23,396 nt of DNA from JBIKVP01 sp044356745 (GTDB taxonomy: Bacteria > Pseudomonadota > Alphaproteobacteria > Rhizobiales > Beijerinckiaceae): positions 1 through 23,396 of the forward strand of contig JBIKVP010000028.1 of the NCBI GenBank assembly GCA_044356745.1, written 5' to 3'. Below, piece after piece: positions 1 through 7,667 of the stretch. The notes under the pieces are model-generated. The model worked only from the letters and a program-made list of their open reading frames with translations. It made no database searches and had not been told where the DNA came from. Within the stretch, counting starts at the first letter, position 1. The number at the start of each line of letters is the position of its first letter. A program made the translations under genes and the position numbers.

Positions 1-58
1 CGGTGCGGTGGCGTTTCAAAAGCTCCTGACGTTGGTCTGGTTCTAAAAGCGTACCCAT
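1..58 (-). CDS. IS630-family transposase, N-terminal fragment (runs off window)
   Basis: An ATG at 58-56 opens a frame reading MGTLLEPDQRQELLKRHR, which continues past the window edge. Nineteen codons are visible without a stop. The sequence resembles the start of an IS630-type helix-turn-helix domain, in which a short 'L.P.QR..L...HR' helix recurs, but it is too short to assign by itself. The assignment depends on its place just inside the IS end and on the matching C-terminal fragment at 23281-23396. Transcription runs leftwards, out of the window. Confidence 0.6.
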   Translation of the reverse strand, partial: MGTLLEPDQRQELLKRHRT

Positions 59-120
59 ACCAAATTGGAATCAAAACAACCTTAATAAAAAGATAACGCC
101 AACTCTTCACTCACGAGGGG
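1..120 (-). mobile_element. IS630-family insertion sequence, 5' (transposase-start) end, partial
   Basis: The last bases of this stretch, read on the minus strand from 120, begin CCCCTCGTGAGTGAAGAGTT. The element end at 23277 begins CCCCTCACATTTGAAGAGTT, so the two share CCCCTC and GAAGAGTTGG. These are imperfect terminal inverted repeats of one element type. A TA dinucleotide follows each end (121-122 and 23275-23276), as expected from the TA target duplication of IS630/Tc1-mariner elements. The transposase start lies 62 bases inside the end. Exactly 120 bases of the element are visible before the window stops. The family call rests on the TA target, the terminal repeats and the transposase C-terminus at the other window end. 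Confidence 0.8.
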
Positions 121-571
121 TATAGTCCATCATATTGCGGAAATTTTCCGTGCCGCCATTGGCATAATACGCCATCAGCCGTTGTCCTTGCTCAGGGGTG
201 AGTCCTTTTGATATGTCGGGGCGTTGCCACATCGCGCCGCCCCAGACTTTACCCTGAAAATTCTTCATCGGCTCCTGAACTTGCGCAAAGATCTGTGGGA
301 GCAGTGCTTCCATCACCCAATCGAACATGATCAAATCTGCGTCTGCAAATTTTTGCGCCAAATCTTGAGGAGATGCACGATCAGAAAGCACCCACTCCAG
401 CTTCAACCCACGCTCGCGCGCGATTTGCTCAAGCAGTTTGCCTTTGGCAGGAGGCGAAGGGTCACGAGCAAAGACAACAATTGATACTGGTTTTTCTGCA
501 TGCGCATCCTGTGACGTTAAGCCACCAATGAACAACGAGATGCTGAGAATAAATAACATCAGGGTGCGCAT
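107..571 (-). pseudogene. CobN-like secreted chelatase-family protein, truncated by IS
   Basis: The start ATG at 571 has a good ribosome binding site (AAAGGA about 8 bases upstream). Residues 1-25 form a clear signal peptide ending in AHA. The rest resembles the N-terminal region of CobN/magnesium-chelatase large subunits: an alternating strand-helix pattern with 'ADLIMFDWV', then 'AYYANGGTENFRNMMDY', which matches the CobN 'YxxNGGxEN' segment. Family members usually exceed 1,000 residues; here the frame leaves host DNA at 121. The last residues (TPRE) and the stop are supplied by the IS. True CobN is cytosolic and inserts cobalt during cobalamin synthesis. Signal-peptide versions next to TonB receptors are a separate group of unproven function. 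It lies 71 bases after the receptor gene in the same operon. The native gene presumably continued beyond the IS. Confidence 0.75.
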
Positions 572-610
572 GGACTTTATCCTTTCAAGTGATGATGAAA
601 TCCAAACAGA

Positions 611-656
611 TAGAAGCGTTTGGCTTTTATTTTTAAAGTGTTTTAGAAGCGTTTGC
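611..656. repeat. 12-base direct repeat at the 3' end of the receptor gene
   Basis: TAGAAGCGTTTG occurs at 611-622 and again at 644-655, with starts 33 bases apart. The second copy encodes the last residues and stop of the TonB receptor (KRF-stop on the minus strand). The first lies in the gap before the CobN-like gene. It may be the scar of a small duplication at the gene end; no function is evident. Confidence 0.5.
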
Positions 657-2874
657 TGACACCCGCATAAATAGCGCGTCCTTGCCCTAAGCGCACTTGC
701 GGAGATGCTCCAACGGTAGCCACAGGAACGGCGGAGAAGTCCGACACATAGACTTTATCGGTGAGGTTACGTCCCTCGACAAAGGCAGACCATGAATTGT
801 CAGGTGCTTTATAACCCATTTTTGCCCCAAGCAAGACGTGATCAGGCACGACATAGGCATTGCCACCAGAGCCGTCATAGGTCGTGTTGCGCTCTGACAG
901 GTAACGCATGTTCGCCGACATAAAGAAGCCGTTGGCCATGCGATAACCACCCTCTAAGAAAACCTGATGCTGCGGAATAACAGGCAACATATTGTTGCCA
1001 AAAATGGGATCGTTGTCGAAGCGGAAGTCGTTATAGTTGTAGACACCATTCACGAAAATGCTGTCATCAGCCATGAAAACCGACTGAAATGGAATTGTTT
1101 TCAGGCCGAATTCAATTCCTTGGTGTATTGTTTTGTTGGCATTAAAGGCGATGGTTGTCGCGCATGATGGCCCTGCGCCTTCTGCTGCTGTCGCACAACG
1201 TGTGAGGAGTTCATCCTTGATGCGCATGTGGTACAGCGTGAGATCATATTGAAAACGCTCCCAGCCACCACGGAAGCCAATTTCACCTGTCCAAGCCGTT
1301 TGCTCCGTTACACGTGATAAACGGGCGGCGGGGTTTGTGATTTGCAATGTTTTCTCAGCATTGAGAACATCGGTGATGTCGCTGTTGGTTGGTGCTTCAA
1401 AACTACGGGTGATATTGGCGAACACAAAATGGTTTGGCGCATATTCATAATTCACGCCAACTTTTGGATTAAATGATTGATATTGTAAATCAAATTCCGC
1501 AAATTTTCCTGCTGTTCGCCCAGGTTGTGGGCCGTTGGGAAGGGCGGGATTGTTGATGGCGGCAAAGGTCGCGCCTTCATAAACATTCGTTTGATCGCGC
1601 TTGATATAAACGGTTTGACCGCCCAAAAACGCGCGGAATTTTGGTGCAAGCTCAATAGCGGCCTCACCATGACTTTCCCATACCCAGCCTTTAAAGTCCC
1701 ATTCGCGTGAGGTGCGCACGCGCTCCTTGCCATTGTTGCCCCACGTCCATTGTTTGAAGTCTCCGCCTGTGTAGTTGAGGCGTGTACCCGCAACAATCTC
1801 AGTTGGTTTATTCAAAACATTGGTTTTGTGTTCAAGTCGTCCAAAAACGCCATAATCATTCCATGTATAATCAACAATCCCTGAGAAGGGAGTCGGGAGG
1901 TGATCAAGCAGCGAATAGAGGTAATAGCCGCCGACTTCGACAGTGGTATTATCAAAACGCATCGTTGTTTTATTGGCGAGACGCCCATAGTGGAAATTGC
2001 GATCCGTATCCGCTTTGCGGTTCAGGATACCCGCATCTTTACCCTGTATTCTCAACAGGTTGAGTGGAACAGTTGTGGCTAGTTCAACATTGTTGGAGCC
2101 AATCGCGCCGTAAAAGCGGGTCTCAAAATTGTCATTCGGACGATAACCAATATTGGCATCCATACGTAAATTTTCTTCACGAGTGTGTTTTTGATACCCT
2201 GAATCCATATAACCAGAGCCTTGTACAAAGTAATCCCACGCGCCCGATGATGCGCCATGTTCAACGACAGTGTTTAAGTTGCCATTGCTGCCTCCACCCA
2301 CAGAGACCATTGTCCCGGGGCTATTTCGCCCTGTTTTTGATACAATATTGAAGGCTCCTCCCGTGGAGAGTGAGCCAAAGCGCAAACTGGATCCGCCACG
2401 ATAAATTTCAATATATTGTGCAGGATTGGGATTGAGGAATGCTGAGGTTAGCCCCGCATCGGTGCGTCCCAAAGGAATTCCATCAATATACGCGCGAATG
2501 CCTCGGCCACCACGAGGGCCGCTTGAAGCAATGTCACTGCCGCGTATGGAAATAAACCCTTCCGCTCCTGGGGTGCGATCTGTGGTGTAAACGCCTGGTG
2601 TGTTTTCAAAAATTGTGCGCACATTATTGAGAGTTCCTGGATCCCTGTCTTCAACCGACACAACGGTTTCTGCTCCAGGGCGACGGATAAAGCGGCGTTG
2701 TTGTTGCACAAATGTGGGCACACCGACACGTCTGCCTTGGTTTGATTGCACTTCAATCGTTTCAAGAAGAACAGAATCGGACTCAGCCGTATTCGATTGT
2801 GCGAAAGCCAGATTGCTTCCCGCAACCAGCGCGATCAGCGCAACGGAGGCGAGATAAGTATTCGTTGTGTTCAT
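643..2874 (-). CDS. TonB-dependent outer-membrane receptor, probably for a metal or metal chelate
   Basis: This is a 743-residue outer-membrane beta-barrel receptor. The ATG at 2874 is preferred because GAGGAG lies about 7 bases upstream; an in-frame TTG at 2889 overlaps that site and is unlikely. Residues 1-25 are a signal peptide (ends LAFA). A TonB-box-like 'DSVLLETIEVQ' follows, then a plug domain with 'TPGVYTTDRTPGAEGFISIRG' at its core (shown in part) and 'GSSLRFGSLSTGGAFNIVSK'. The barrel ends in aromatic Phe (SKRF), the usual BAM signal. It lies 20 bases after the DUF2149 gene and 71 before the CobN-like gene. The receptor takes up a ligand using energy passed from the inner membrane. 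The neighbours and the Zur-like operator suggest zinc or a zinc chelate; a cobalt or cobalamin-type ligand is the alternative. Confidence 0.9.
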   Translation of the reverse strand: MNTTNTYLASVALIALVAGSNLAFAQSNTAESDSVLLETIEVQSNQGRRVGVPTFVQQQRRFIRRPGAETVVSVEDRDPGTLNNVRTIFENTPGVYTTDRTPGAEGFISIRGSDIASSGPRGGRGIRAYIDGIPLGRTDAGLTSAFLNPNPAQYIEIYRGGSSLRFGSLSTGGAFNIVSKTGRNSPGTMVSVGGGSNGNLNTVVEHGASSGAWDYFVQGSGYMDSGYQKHTREENLRMDANIGYRPNDNFETRFYGAIGSNNVELATTVPLNLLRIQGKDAGILNRKADTDRNFHYGRLANKTTMRFDNTTVEVGGYYLYSLLDHLPTPFSGIVDYTWNDYGVFGRLEHKTNVLNKPTEIVAGTRLNYTGGDFKQWTWGNNGKERVRTSREWDFKGWVWESHGEAAIELAPKFRAFLGGQTVYIKRDQTNVYEGATFAAINNPALPNGPQPGRTAGKFAEFDLQYQSFNPKVGVNYEYAPNHFVFANITRSFEAPTNSDITDVLNAEKTLQITNPAARLSRVTEQTAWTGEIGFRGGWERFQYDLTLYHMRIKDELLTRCATAAEGAGPSCATTIAFNANKTIHQGIEFGLKTIPFQSVFMADDSIFVNGVYNYNDFRFDNDPIFGNNMLPVIPQHQVFLEGGYRMANGFFMSANMRYLSERNTTYDGSGGNAYVVPDHVLLGAKMGYKAPDNSWSAFVEGRNLTDKVYVSDFSAVPVATVGASPQVRLGQGRAIYAGVSKRF

Positions 2875-2894
2875 GATGATTCTCCTCAAAATAT

Positions 2895-3260
2895 TTATTG
2901 GCGCGGCGCGAGAGCACGTGGCGGGTTATTGGATGGTTTTGTGTTTTCGGATTCAGGGACATAAATAAATGACCCGTCTTTGAGGCGATAAGCGACTCCC
3001 GCACGGGAGCCTTCGCCACTGCCGATTTCCGAGCTGGCTTTGTAGGTCTCAATTTTCTGGCCATCTTTGACGACCATTTCCATTTCTGGCTGACCAGGGT
3101 TTTTTATGACAACCGCTTTCTCTGACACGAAAGGGTTCAAAGGATTGGCGGCGATAATCATCATCAGTGCCCCAATCATGACCAGAAACACATCCACCAA
3201 ATTGACAACAGAGAGCATGGGATCCAGCTCGTCGTCTTCTTCAAGAAGGCGTAAACTCAT
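2895..3260 (-). CDS. DUF2149 domain inner-membrane protein, probable ExbD-like partner
   Basis: This 121-residue protein has an acidic N-terminus (LLEEDDELDPMLSVVNLVDV), one transmembrane helix at about residues 22-40, then a soluble region with 'GEGSRAGVAYRLKDGSFIYVP'. Both blocks are characteristic of DUF2149. The layout (short cytoplasmic acidic start, a single helix carrying an Asp, soluble tail) copies ExbD/TolR. Its ATG overlaps the stop of the upstream proton-channel gene by four bases, a sign of translational coupling. DUF2149 genes are found beside MotA/TolQ/ExbB and CobN-like genes. I infer that it replaces ExbD as the stator partner energising the receptor. No periplasm-spanning TonB-like proline-rich protein is seen in the window, so the link to the receptor is unknown. 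Confidence 0.82.
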   Translation of the reverse strand: MSLRLLEEDDELDPMLSVVNLVDVFLVMIGALMMIIAANPLNPFVSEKAVVIKNPGQPEMEMVVKDGQKIETYKASSEIGSGEGSRAGVAYRLKDGSFIYVPESENTKPSNNPPRALAPRQ

Positions 3261-3811
3261 GCCGCCCTCCTATCAATTTTGGACGCAGGAATCGCCCGTG
3301 CATCTGTTTCACGCTGGCGCTTAATCGTGAGCACTTCTTCGACACACCACCGGCGGCGCACAGTCGCAATCCAGAAGCACACACATGAGGCCGCCAATGC
3401 CAACACAACCGATGAAAAGGCTGTGCGCAGTAGTTCACTCATTTGCGCGACATCGTTTTTAGTGAGCGCAACAAGCGCAGGCCCCATGGGTATCAATGTG
3501 GCAATCAAGCCCAACATTGGTGTGATGCGTGTTGCGATACGGATAAATTCGAGACGACGCATCGCATCAAGATCAAGATCCTCAACACTGGTTTGAGGCT
3601 GACGTGTGGCTAGGCTCATAATAGGATAAGCCGTCGCGCCACCTGTTTTTAAAACAAGCGACTGGTTCGTTAAAACACCGCGATGTTTTAAACGTAAGAG
3701 CCACTGAACAATCAGACGTCCACTCTCAAACAGCGCGATAATAAATAGCGCATAAATGCCATAGTGAACAGGAGTTAGCAATAAAGCTGATATATTTGAA
3801 AGGCTTACCAT
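3257..3811 (-). CDS. MotA/TolQ/ExbB-type proton channel
   Basis: This 184-residue inner-membrane protein has three predicted membrane helices: residues about 8-30, about 98-116 (TPMLGLIATLIPMGPALVAL) and about 128-150 (FSSVVLALAASCVCFWIATV). The second carries the conserved 'TPMLGLIGT...MG' signature of the family, which couples proton flow to work in the periplasm or outer membrane. It is the first gene of the operon, four-base overlapped with the DUF2149 gene. The start at 3811 has only a weak ribosome binding site. A predicted promoter overlapped by a Zur-like operator lies 46-79 bases upstream. It is shorter than ExbB/TolQ (about 220-240), in line with versions paired with DUF2149. Confidence 0.85.
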   Translation of the reverse strand: MVSLSNISALLLTPVHYGIYALFIIALFESGRLIVQWLLRLKHRGVLTNQSLVLKTGGATAYPIMSLATRQPQTSVEDLDLDAMRRLEFIRIATRITPMLGLIATLIPMGPALVALTKNDVAQMSELLRTAFSSVVLALAASCVCFWIATVRRRWCVEEVLTIKRQRETDARAIPASKIDRRAA

Positions 3812-3856
3812 AAATTAATCACTTTCCCAAAGCGTGAAAATCGAGACTTGCTCCAA

Positions 3857-3878
3857 AAATGTTATATTATTACACTTT
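3857..3878 (-). promoter_or_regulatory. Zur-like operator of the ExbB/DUF2149/receptor/CobN operon
   Basis: The 15-base core at 3860-3874 is TGTTATATTATTACA. It differs at one base from the proteobacterial Zur consensus TGTTATAnTATAACA, and is a dyad with six of seven arms matching around T3867. A/T flanks (AAA before, TTT after one base) extend the symmetry. It lies 46-52 bases upstream of the ATG at 3811 and covers the predicted -10 element. Zur with bound zinc would therefore repress the operon, and zinc shortage would switch it on. I see no B12-box in this leader. The match was made by eye. Confidence 0.65.
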
Positions 3879-3890
3879 GATGCAAGGCAA
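3861..3890 (-). promoter_or_regulatory. Predicted sigma-70 promoter of the metal-uptake operon
   Basis: On the minus strand, TTGCCT (3890-3885) is followed after 18 bases by TATAAC (3866-3861), a 5/6 match to the -10 consensus. The -10 falls within the Zur-like dyad, the expected geometry for a repressor. The distance to the start codon at 3811 is about 50 bases. Confidence 0.45.
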
Positions 3891-3908
3891 CACAAAATAC
3901 GCCTTTAA

Positions 3909-3925
3909 ACACATTTTTAATGTGT
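3909..3925 (-). terminator. Small perfect hairpin between the DUF2946-like gene and the uptake operon
   Basis: ACACATT and AATGTGT form a 7-base perfect stem around TTT. It lies 17 bases downstream of the stop of the minus-strand DUF2946-like gene and is followed in that direction by TTTAAA. It could be a weak terminator separating that gene from the uptake operon, or a second operator. The stem is AT-rich and the T-run short. Confidence 0.3.
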
Positions 3926-3941
3926 AAAAACGGCTTTACGA

Positions 3942-4379
3942 TTAGCTATGGGAAGGGGGGGCGCGTGATTGGAGTGCGCTTGAGAGCATGAGGGGCGGTA
4001 TTGCGCCATCCTCTATAAAATAAATAATGCGCGATTGTGTGAATGCGCGTGTAAAACTGTATTCGAGAATACTCACATCGATGGGAGGAACCTTGAGTGA
4101 AACACGTTCGCACACCATGCAACACGACAACATCAAATGATGTTTTTTGGGGGATGAGTAGTCTTGATCGCCAGAGGATATCTTTCCTGAAAGGCATAAT
4201 GATGCGAGAATAGACTCAATGCCCTGTGTCTTGGTGGATGTTAAATCAACGCTGTGAGCATGAGCAAGGGGGATTATCGATGTGTAAGCGAATAGAAAAC
4301 AAGCCAAAAATGCGCACACAAGCCTTCTAAAAAAAGTTGTGTCAAAAAGTGCATCTGTGATGTTTGGTCTACTTCCCAT
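3942..4379 (-). CDS. DUF2946-like exported protein with Cys/His cluster
   Basis: This 145-residue protein has an N-terminal hydrophobic export segment at about residues 19-41, preceded by RR and ending AHA. The mature part has 'ASLCLSGK', a His pair followed by a cysteine cluster (KKHHLMLSCCMVC), a mainly polar middle and the C-terminal 'QSRAPPSHS'. This order (LC-x-SG, HH...C..C, then R-x-PP near the end) matches DUF2946 proteins, which are common beside copper or cobalt TonB receptors; their role is unproven. The cluster looks able to bind metal. It lies 130 bases upstream of the uptake operon on the same strand and appears to have its own promoter. There is no clear ribosome binding site before the ATG. 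The family call is moderate, because the cysteine spacing differs from typical members. Confidence 0.6.
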   Translation of the reverse strand: MGSRPNITDALFDTTFFRRLVCAFLACFLFAYTSIIPLAHAHSVDLTSTKTQGIESILASLCLSGKISSGDQDYSSPKKHHLMLSCCMVCERVSLKVPPIDVSILEYSFTRAFTQSRIIYFIEDGAIPPLMLSSALQSRAPPSHS

Positions 4380-4385
4380 GCGTCG

Positions 4386-4414
4386 ACGCTAGGTTTGTGG
4401 CAAAAATTTGTCAA
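4386..4414 (-). promoter_or_regulatory. Predicted promoter of the DUF2946-like gene, leaderless geometry
   Basis: On the minus strand a perfect TTGACA (4414-4409) is followed after 17 bases by TAGCGT (4391-4386). Only six bases separate this -10 from the ATG at 4379, so the transcript would start at or next to the start codon. That would explain the absence of a ribosome binding site. Confidence 0.4.
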
Positions 4415-4526
4415 TACACATCGCGTGATATGTTTAAGCGGTGAACAGATTTTAATTCTGGTTCGCGCCTCTTGCCCTCAACCAAAGACTAAGGCACACG
4501 TAAGTGTTGTTGAATGAGTGTCGTGA

Positions 4527-7500
4527 ATGGGCTTCCTTTCATTGCATGATCTCTTCGCTCAAGACAGTCTCTACACAACAGGCACAGTAGAAATGATTTT
4601 TTTGTTTCAAATAGTCATGGCACTGACGTTCGTGATCGTGACTTTTGTCCTGATGCCACTCGCTGTCTATGGTGTCGCTGCGCGTGTTGTCAGGCCTTTC
4701 GACGGTGAGCGGCTGCGCTTATTGCTTCTCATTGCGGGTGTCGCGCCTGTTGTCCTGTCTTTCCTGATCATGCTTCCCCTGAGTGTAGGCGTGCGTGTGA
4801 ACCTTTACGCGCTGAGTATTTTGATCACGGCGCTGATGTGTCTTGCGGTTTATCTGTGCCGTGAACAGCTTTACGATCTGAGGCGTGAATGGCGTGCGCG
4901 TGCGGCTCAAGAGAAAACGCCGCGACGCTTGATGTTGTGGCTGCTTTTTATTGTCTTGATTGGGCTGGTGATTGTGCAGATCGCCTCCATGCCCCTCGTT
5001 GAAAATGATGCGCTGGAATACATGGCTGTTTCAAAGCTGATTTTCAATGCGGGATCATTGAGTGTTTATCCTGTCAGCGTTGCTGCTGAAAATGGCCTTT
5101 ACGCGCCGCCTTCGCATCCCCCCGCCTATCACATGTATCTTGTATGGGGGTATGCATGGCTTGGGACTGAAACGTTTTTACCTGCGCGTTTGCTCTCGCT
5201 TTATGTGTTTTTAGCGATGGGGGGCTTGTTTGCGCTCACCGCTCAACGGTTGACAACGTGGACAGTGATCATTGCGCTTGTTCTGCTTGTGAGTGTGCCG
5301 ATTTATACCTCGATGCTTGTGGGGTATCACATTGATCCTTTGCGTCTCATGACATTTCTCGCCGGCGCCATCTCCGTTGCGCGGCTCATTGATAAACCAA
5401 CAGAGCGAGAAGCGATTCTGACGGGTTTTATTCTTGGCGTGGCGGCATTATCGCATTCGATTGGCATTTTAGCGGTTTTGTTTGGTGGTCTCACATGGCT
5501 GATTTTAGGAGGTCAAAACCGTTTTCGTAACTTGAAAATCCCTATCATTGTTGCTCTTGTCACGTTTGCTTTTGGCGCTTTGCCTTACTTAAGAAACATG
5601 TGGCTCTTTGGTGTGCCGATTCATGATCTTGTGCCCGTGTGGGATATGCCAGAAATCGATTTTTACACGGATTTACGCTATCGCCGCGATTTGCTGACGG
5701 ATTTTGATCGGTTCTTTTTTGGCGTGATGCGCGGTTTTACAGAAGTGCCGATTTTTGGTGTGATCTTCTGGCTCTACGCCTTGGCACTTGGGGGAATTAT
5801 TTATCGTTGGCGTCAGACGTCAACGGTGGTGCGTGTCGGCACAGTGTGGATTGGTGCTTATTTTGCGCTGGCCTTGATCACGTCACTGCTTGGCACTGAG
5901 CTGATGATCAAAAATCCGCGCTACACGATGACGCTTGTGCCGCTCCTGATTATCTGCGTTGCGCCTGTGGTCGTGACGATACTCTTGTATAAAGGTCTCG
6001 CGCGTTTTGCATTGCTGAGCAGTCTGTTTATTGGTTCTGGATGGATGTTGATGCAATCAGCATGGCGTTTGTCTCATATGGGTGGGCGATGGGATATTGC
6101 CGTTGTTGGAGAGCGTGCGCCGATTTATCGCAAGAATAATCGTTTTTTGGGCGCACCGCTCTATCGCCACATTGAAACGCATCTCAAACCCCATGAAAAA
6201 ACACTGGTCTTTCGCCAAGCTGATTTCACGCTTTATGGCACAGGGGCGTGGATTGATAATTTCGACACGGTGATGGAGCCGCTGTATCGCATCACAGATG
6301 TGAAGCAAGCGTATGAATGGCTTCGTGAGAAAAATGTGCGCTTTGTTTTGCTGCCGAATTACTATTGGCCGACATTTTCACGCACGGTGATGACAGAGCT
6401 TCTTGCTGATGAGCGCTATGTAGAGAACGTGGCTTCGCACAAGGGCTTACGTTTATTTGAATTGCGCGATCAGCCTGTGGAGGCTGTTTGTCATGATGTA
6501 CCATTTGAAGAGGCAACGTTTCATGTCTGGCAAGCGTCAGGCTCATTGCAGCGCACGTTGAGAAGCATCACGGGGCTTCCGTTTTTTAATTTTGATACCC
6601 TTCAACGTGTGGGGCAAATTGCATTGCAGGACTTTCACCCTATTGGCCAAGAGGTTCAGACACCGCTCTCTCTTAAAGTGGGCTATGGCGCGGATCAACT
6701 GCTTGTCACAGGGGGAGGAGAGTTGGACTTGCCGCCGCGTGCGCTCTGGATGCAGAATACGTCTGATCCCGATACGATTGGTGTCAAATTAAACGTGCAA
6801 GGACAAGGATTCTGGGCGGTGGATGTCATTGAATATGGGCGTCTGCCGCTTTCATCGCGCTATGAACCGCAACAAGTGACGCGGCTTTGGGATGGGGTGG
6901 TTGATCTTGATCCGCGTGCGATATCATTGCGTTTCAAGCCTCATATCAACAGTGTCGCGTTTCGCATCATGTTGCGAAAGATGGGACGAGCCAAGGGAGA
7001 GATTAATCTCTCTGACGTCAAGATTTGCCGCCGACACATGCCAACATATCGCTTTGATGATCCGCAAAATGATCAAGCTTTCAAAGTCGTTCCTGTTTCA
7101 CGATGGATACCGAGTGATTTTGTTGTGGGTTGTAAGCGCGAAGATGGGCAGATGTGTCAATTTAACGGTATCGACACGTTTGTGCGTAAAATTCGTTCTG
7201 ATCATGTTCAGTTCTGGGGGCAGCTCTCGCAAATTTCCAGTCGCGGTTTTGAACCTGGCTTTGGATTTCGATTGCGCACACGTCTTGAACATTTGAGAGA
7301 ATTTTTTGAATCCTATCCAGAATCGACGTTAACTCGTGCGTTAAGCCCTGTTTATGATCGTGTTATGCGTCATGCCGCACCAGAGGGTTATCAGCGTTAT
7401 CGCCTGAACATGCGCCTGACAGGGCAGGGGCGCTATAGCGCCTATGTGCAATATACATTGCCAACGGGTGTCACAGATTGGGTTTATGCAGGTGAGGTGG

Positions 7501-7667
7501 CGGTTGAGCAAAACACAGAAAAAAATGAGTTTGAGTTCTCGCTTCCGAAAGGCGCGGGTCAATTCGAGTTTGTGATGACGGGTGGGGCGCAAACACTCAT
7601 CTTAAAAGATGCAACACTTGAGCGGCTTGAACCTCAATCCGCACCGCCTGCTTCTCAAACACCCTGA
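4527..7667 (+). CDS. Very large GT-C-type membrane glycosyltransferase with C-terminal soluble region
   Basis: This 1,046-residue protein has about 12 membrane helices in residues 23-515, followed by some 500 mostly soluble residues. The first long loop after helix 4 begins with the acidic 'ENDALEY' (residues 159-165) and contains 'PPSHPPAYH' (194-202). This is the arrangement of ArnT/PMT (GT39/GT83-like) enzymes, which use polyprenyl-phosphate sugars as donors on the periplasmic side. Such enzymes are usually 450-600 residues. The extra C-terminal half looks beta-rich and may be one or two sugar- or lipid-binding domains. It converges on the flippase gene, with 13 bases of overlap at the 3' ends. 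The donor may come from the GT2 enzyme at 15388. The ATG at 4527 has a poor ribosome binding site; ATG 4593 is a weaker alternative, losing part of the first helix region. Confidence 0.75.
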   Translation: MGFLSLHDLFAQDSLYTTGTVEMIFLFQIVMALTFVIVTFVLMPLAVYGVAARVVRPFDGERLRLLLLIAGVAPVVLSFLIMLPLSVGVRVNLYALSILITALMCLAVYLCREQLYDLRREWRARAAQEKTPRRLMLWLLFIVLIGLVIVQIASMPLVENDALEYMAVSKLIFNAGSLSVYPVSVAAENGLYAPPSHPPAYHMYLVWGYAWLGTETFLPARLLSLYVFLAMGGLFALTAQRLTTWTVIIALVLLVSVPIYTSMLVGYHIDPLRLMTFLAGAISVARLIDKPTEREAILTGFILGVAALSHSIGILAVLFGGLTWLILGGQNRFRNLKIPIIVALVTFAFGALPYLRNMWLFGVPIHDLVPVWDMPEIDFYTDLRYRRDLLTDFDRFFFGVMRGFTEVPIFGVIFWLYALALGGIIYRWRQTSTVVRVGTVWIGAYFALALITSLLGTELMIKNPRYTMTLVPLLIICVAPVVVTILLYKGLARFALLSSLFIGSGWMLMQSAWRLSHMGGRWDIAVVGERAPIYRKNNRFLGAPLYRHIETHLKPHEKTLVFRQADFTLYGTGAWIDNFDTVMEPLYRITDVKQAYEWLREKNVRFVLLPNYYWPTFSRTVMTELLADERYVENVASHKGLRLFELRDQPVEAVCHDVPFEEATFHVWQASGSLQRTLRSITGLPFFNFDTLQRVGQIALQDFHPIGQEVQTPLSLKVGYGADQLLVTGGGELDLPPRALWMQNTSDPDTIGVKLNVQGQGFWAVDVIEYGRLPLSSRYEPQQVTRLWDGVVDLDPRAISLRFKPHINSVAFRIMLRKMGRAKGEINLSDVKICRRHMPTYRFDDPQNDQAFKVVPVSRWIPSDFVVGCKREDGQMCQFNGIDTFVRKIRSDHVQFWGQLSQISSRGFEPGFGFRLRTRLEHLREFFESYPESTLTRALSPVYDRVMRHAAPEGYQRYRLNMRLTGQGRYSAYVQYTLPTGVTDWVYAGEVAVEQNTEKNEFEFSLPKGAGQFEFVMTGGAQTLILKDATLERLEPQSAPPASQTP

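Noticed and set aside
2064..2964. Plus-strand open frames inside the TonB receptor and its 5' side
   Set aside because: The receptor frame is fully supported by motifs; these are antisense shadows.
3812..3941. Possible cobalamin riboswitch before the receptor operon
   Set aside because: No B12-box or conserved core was seen, the space is short, and a Zur-like operator explains the leader better.
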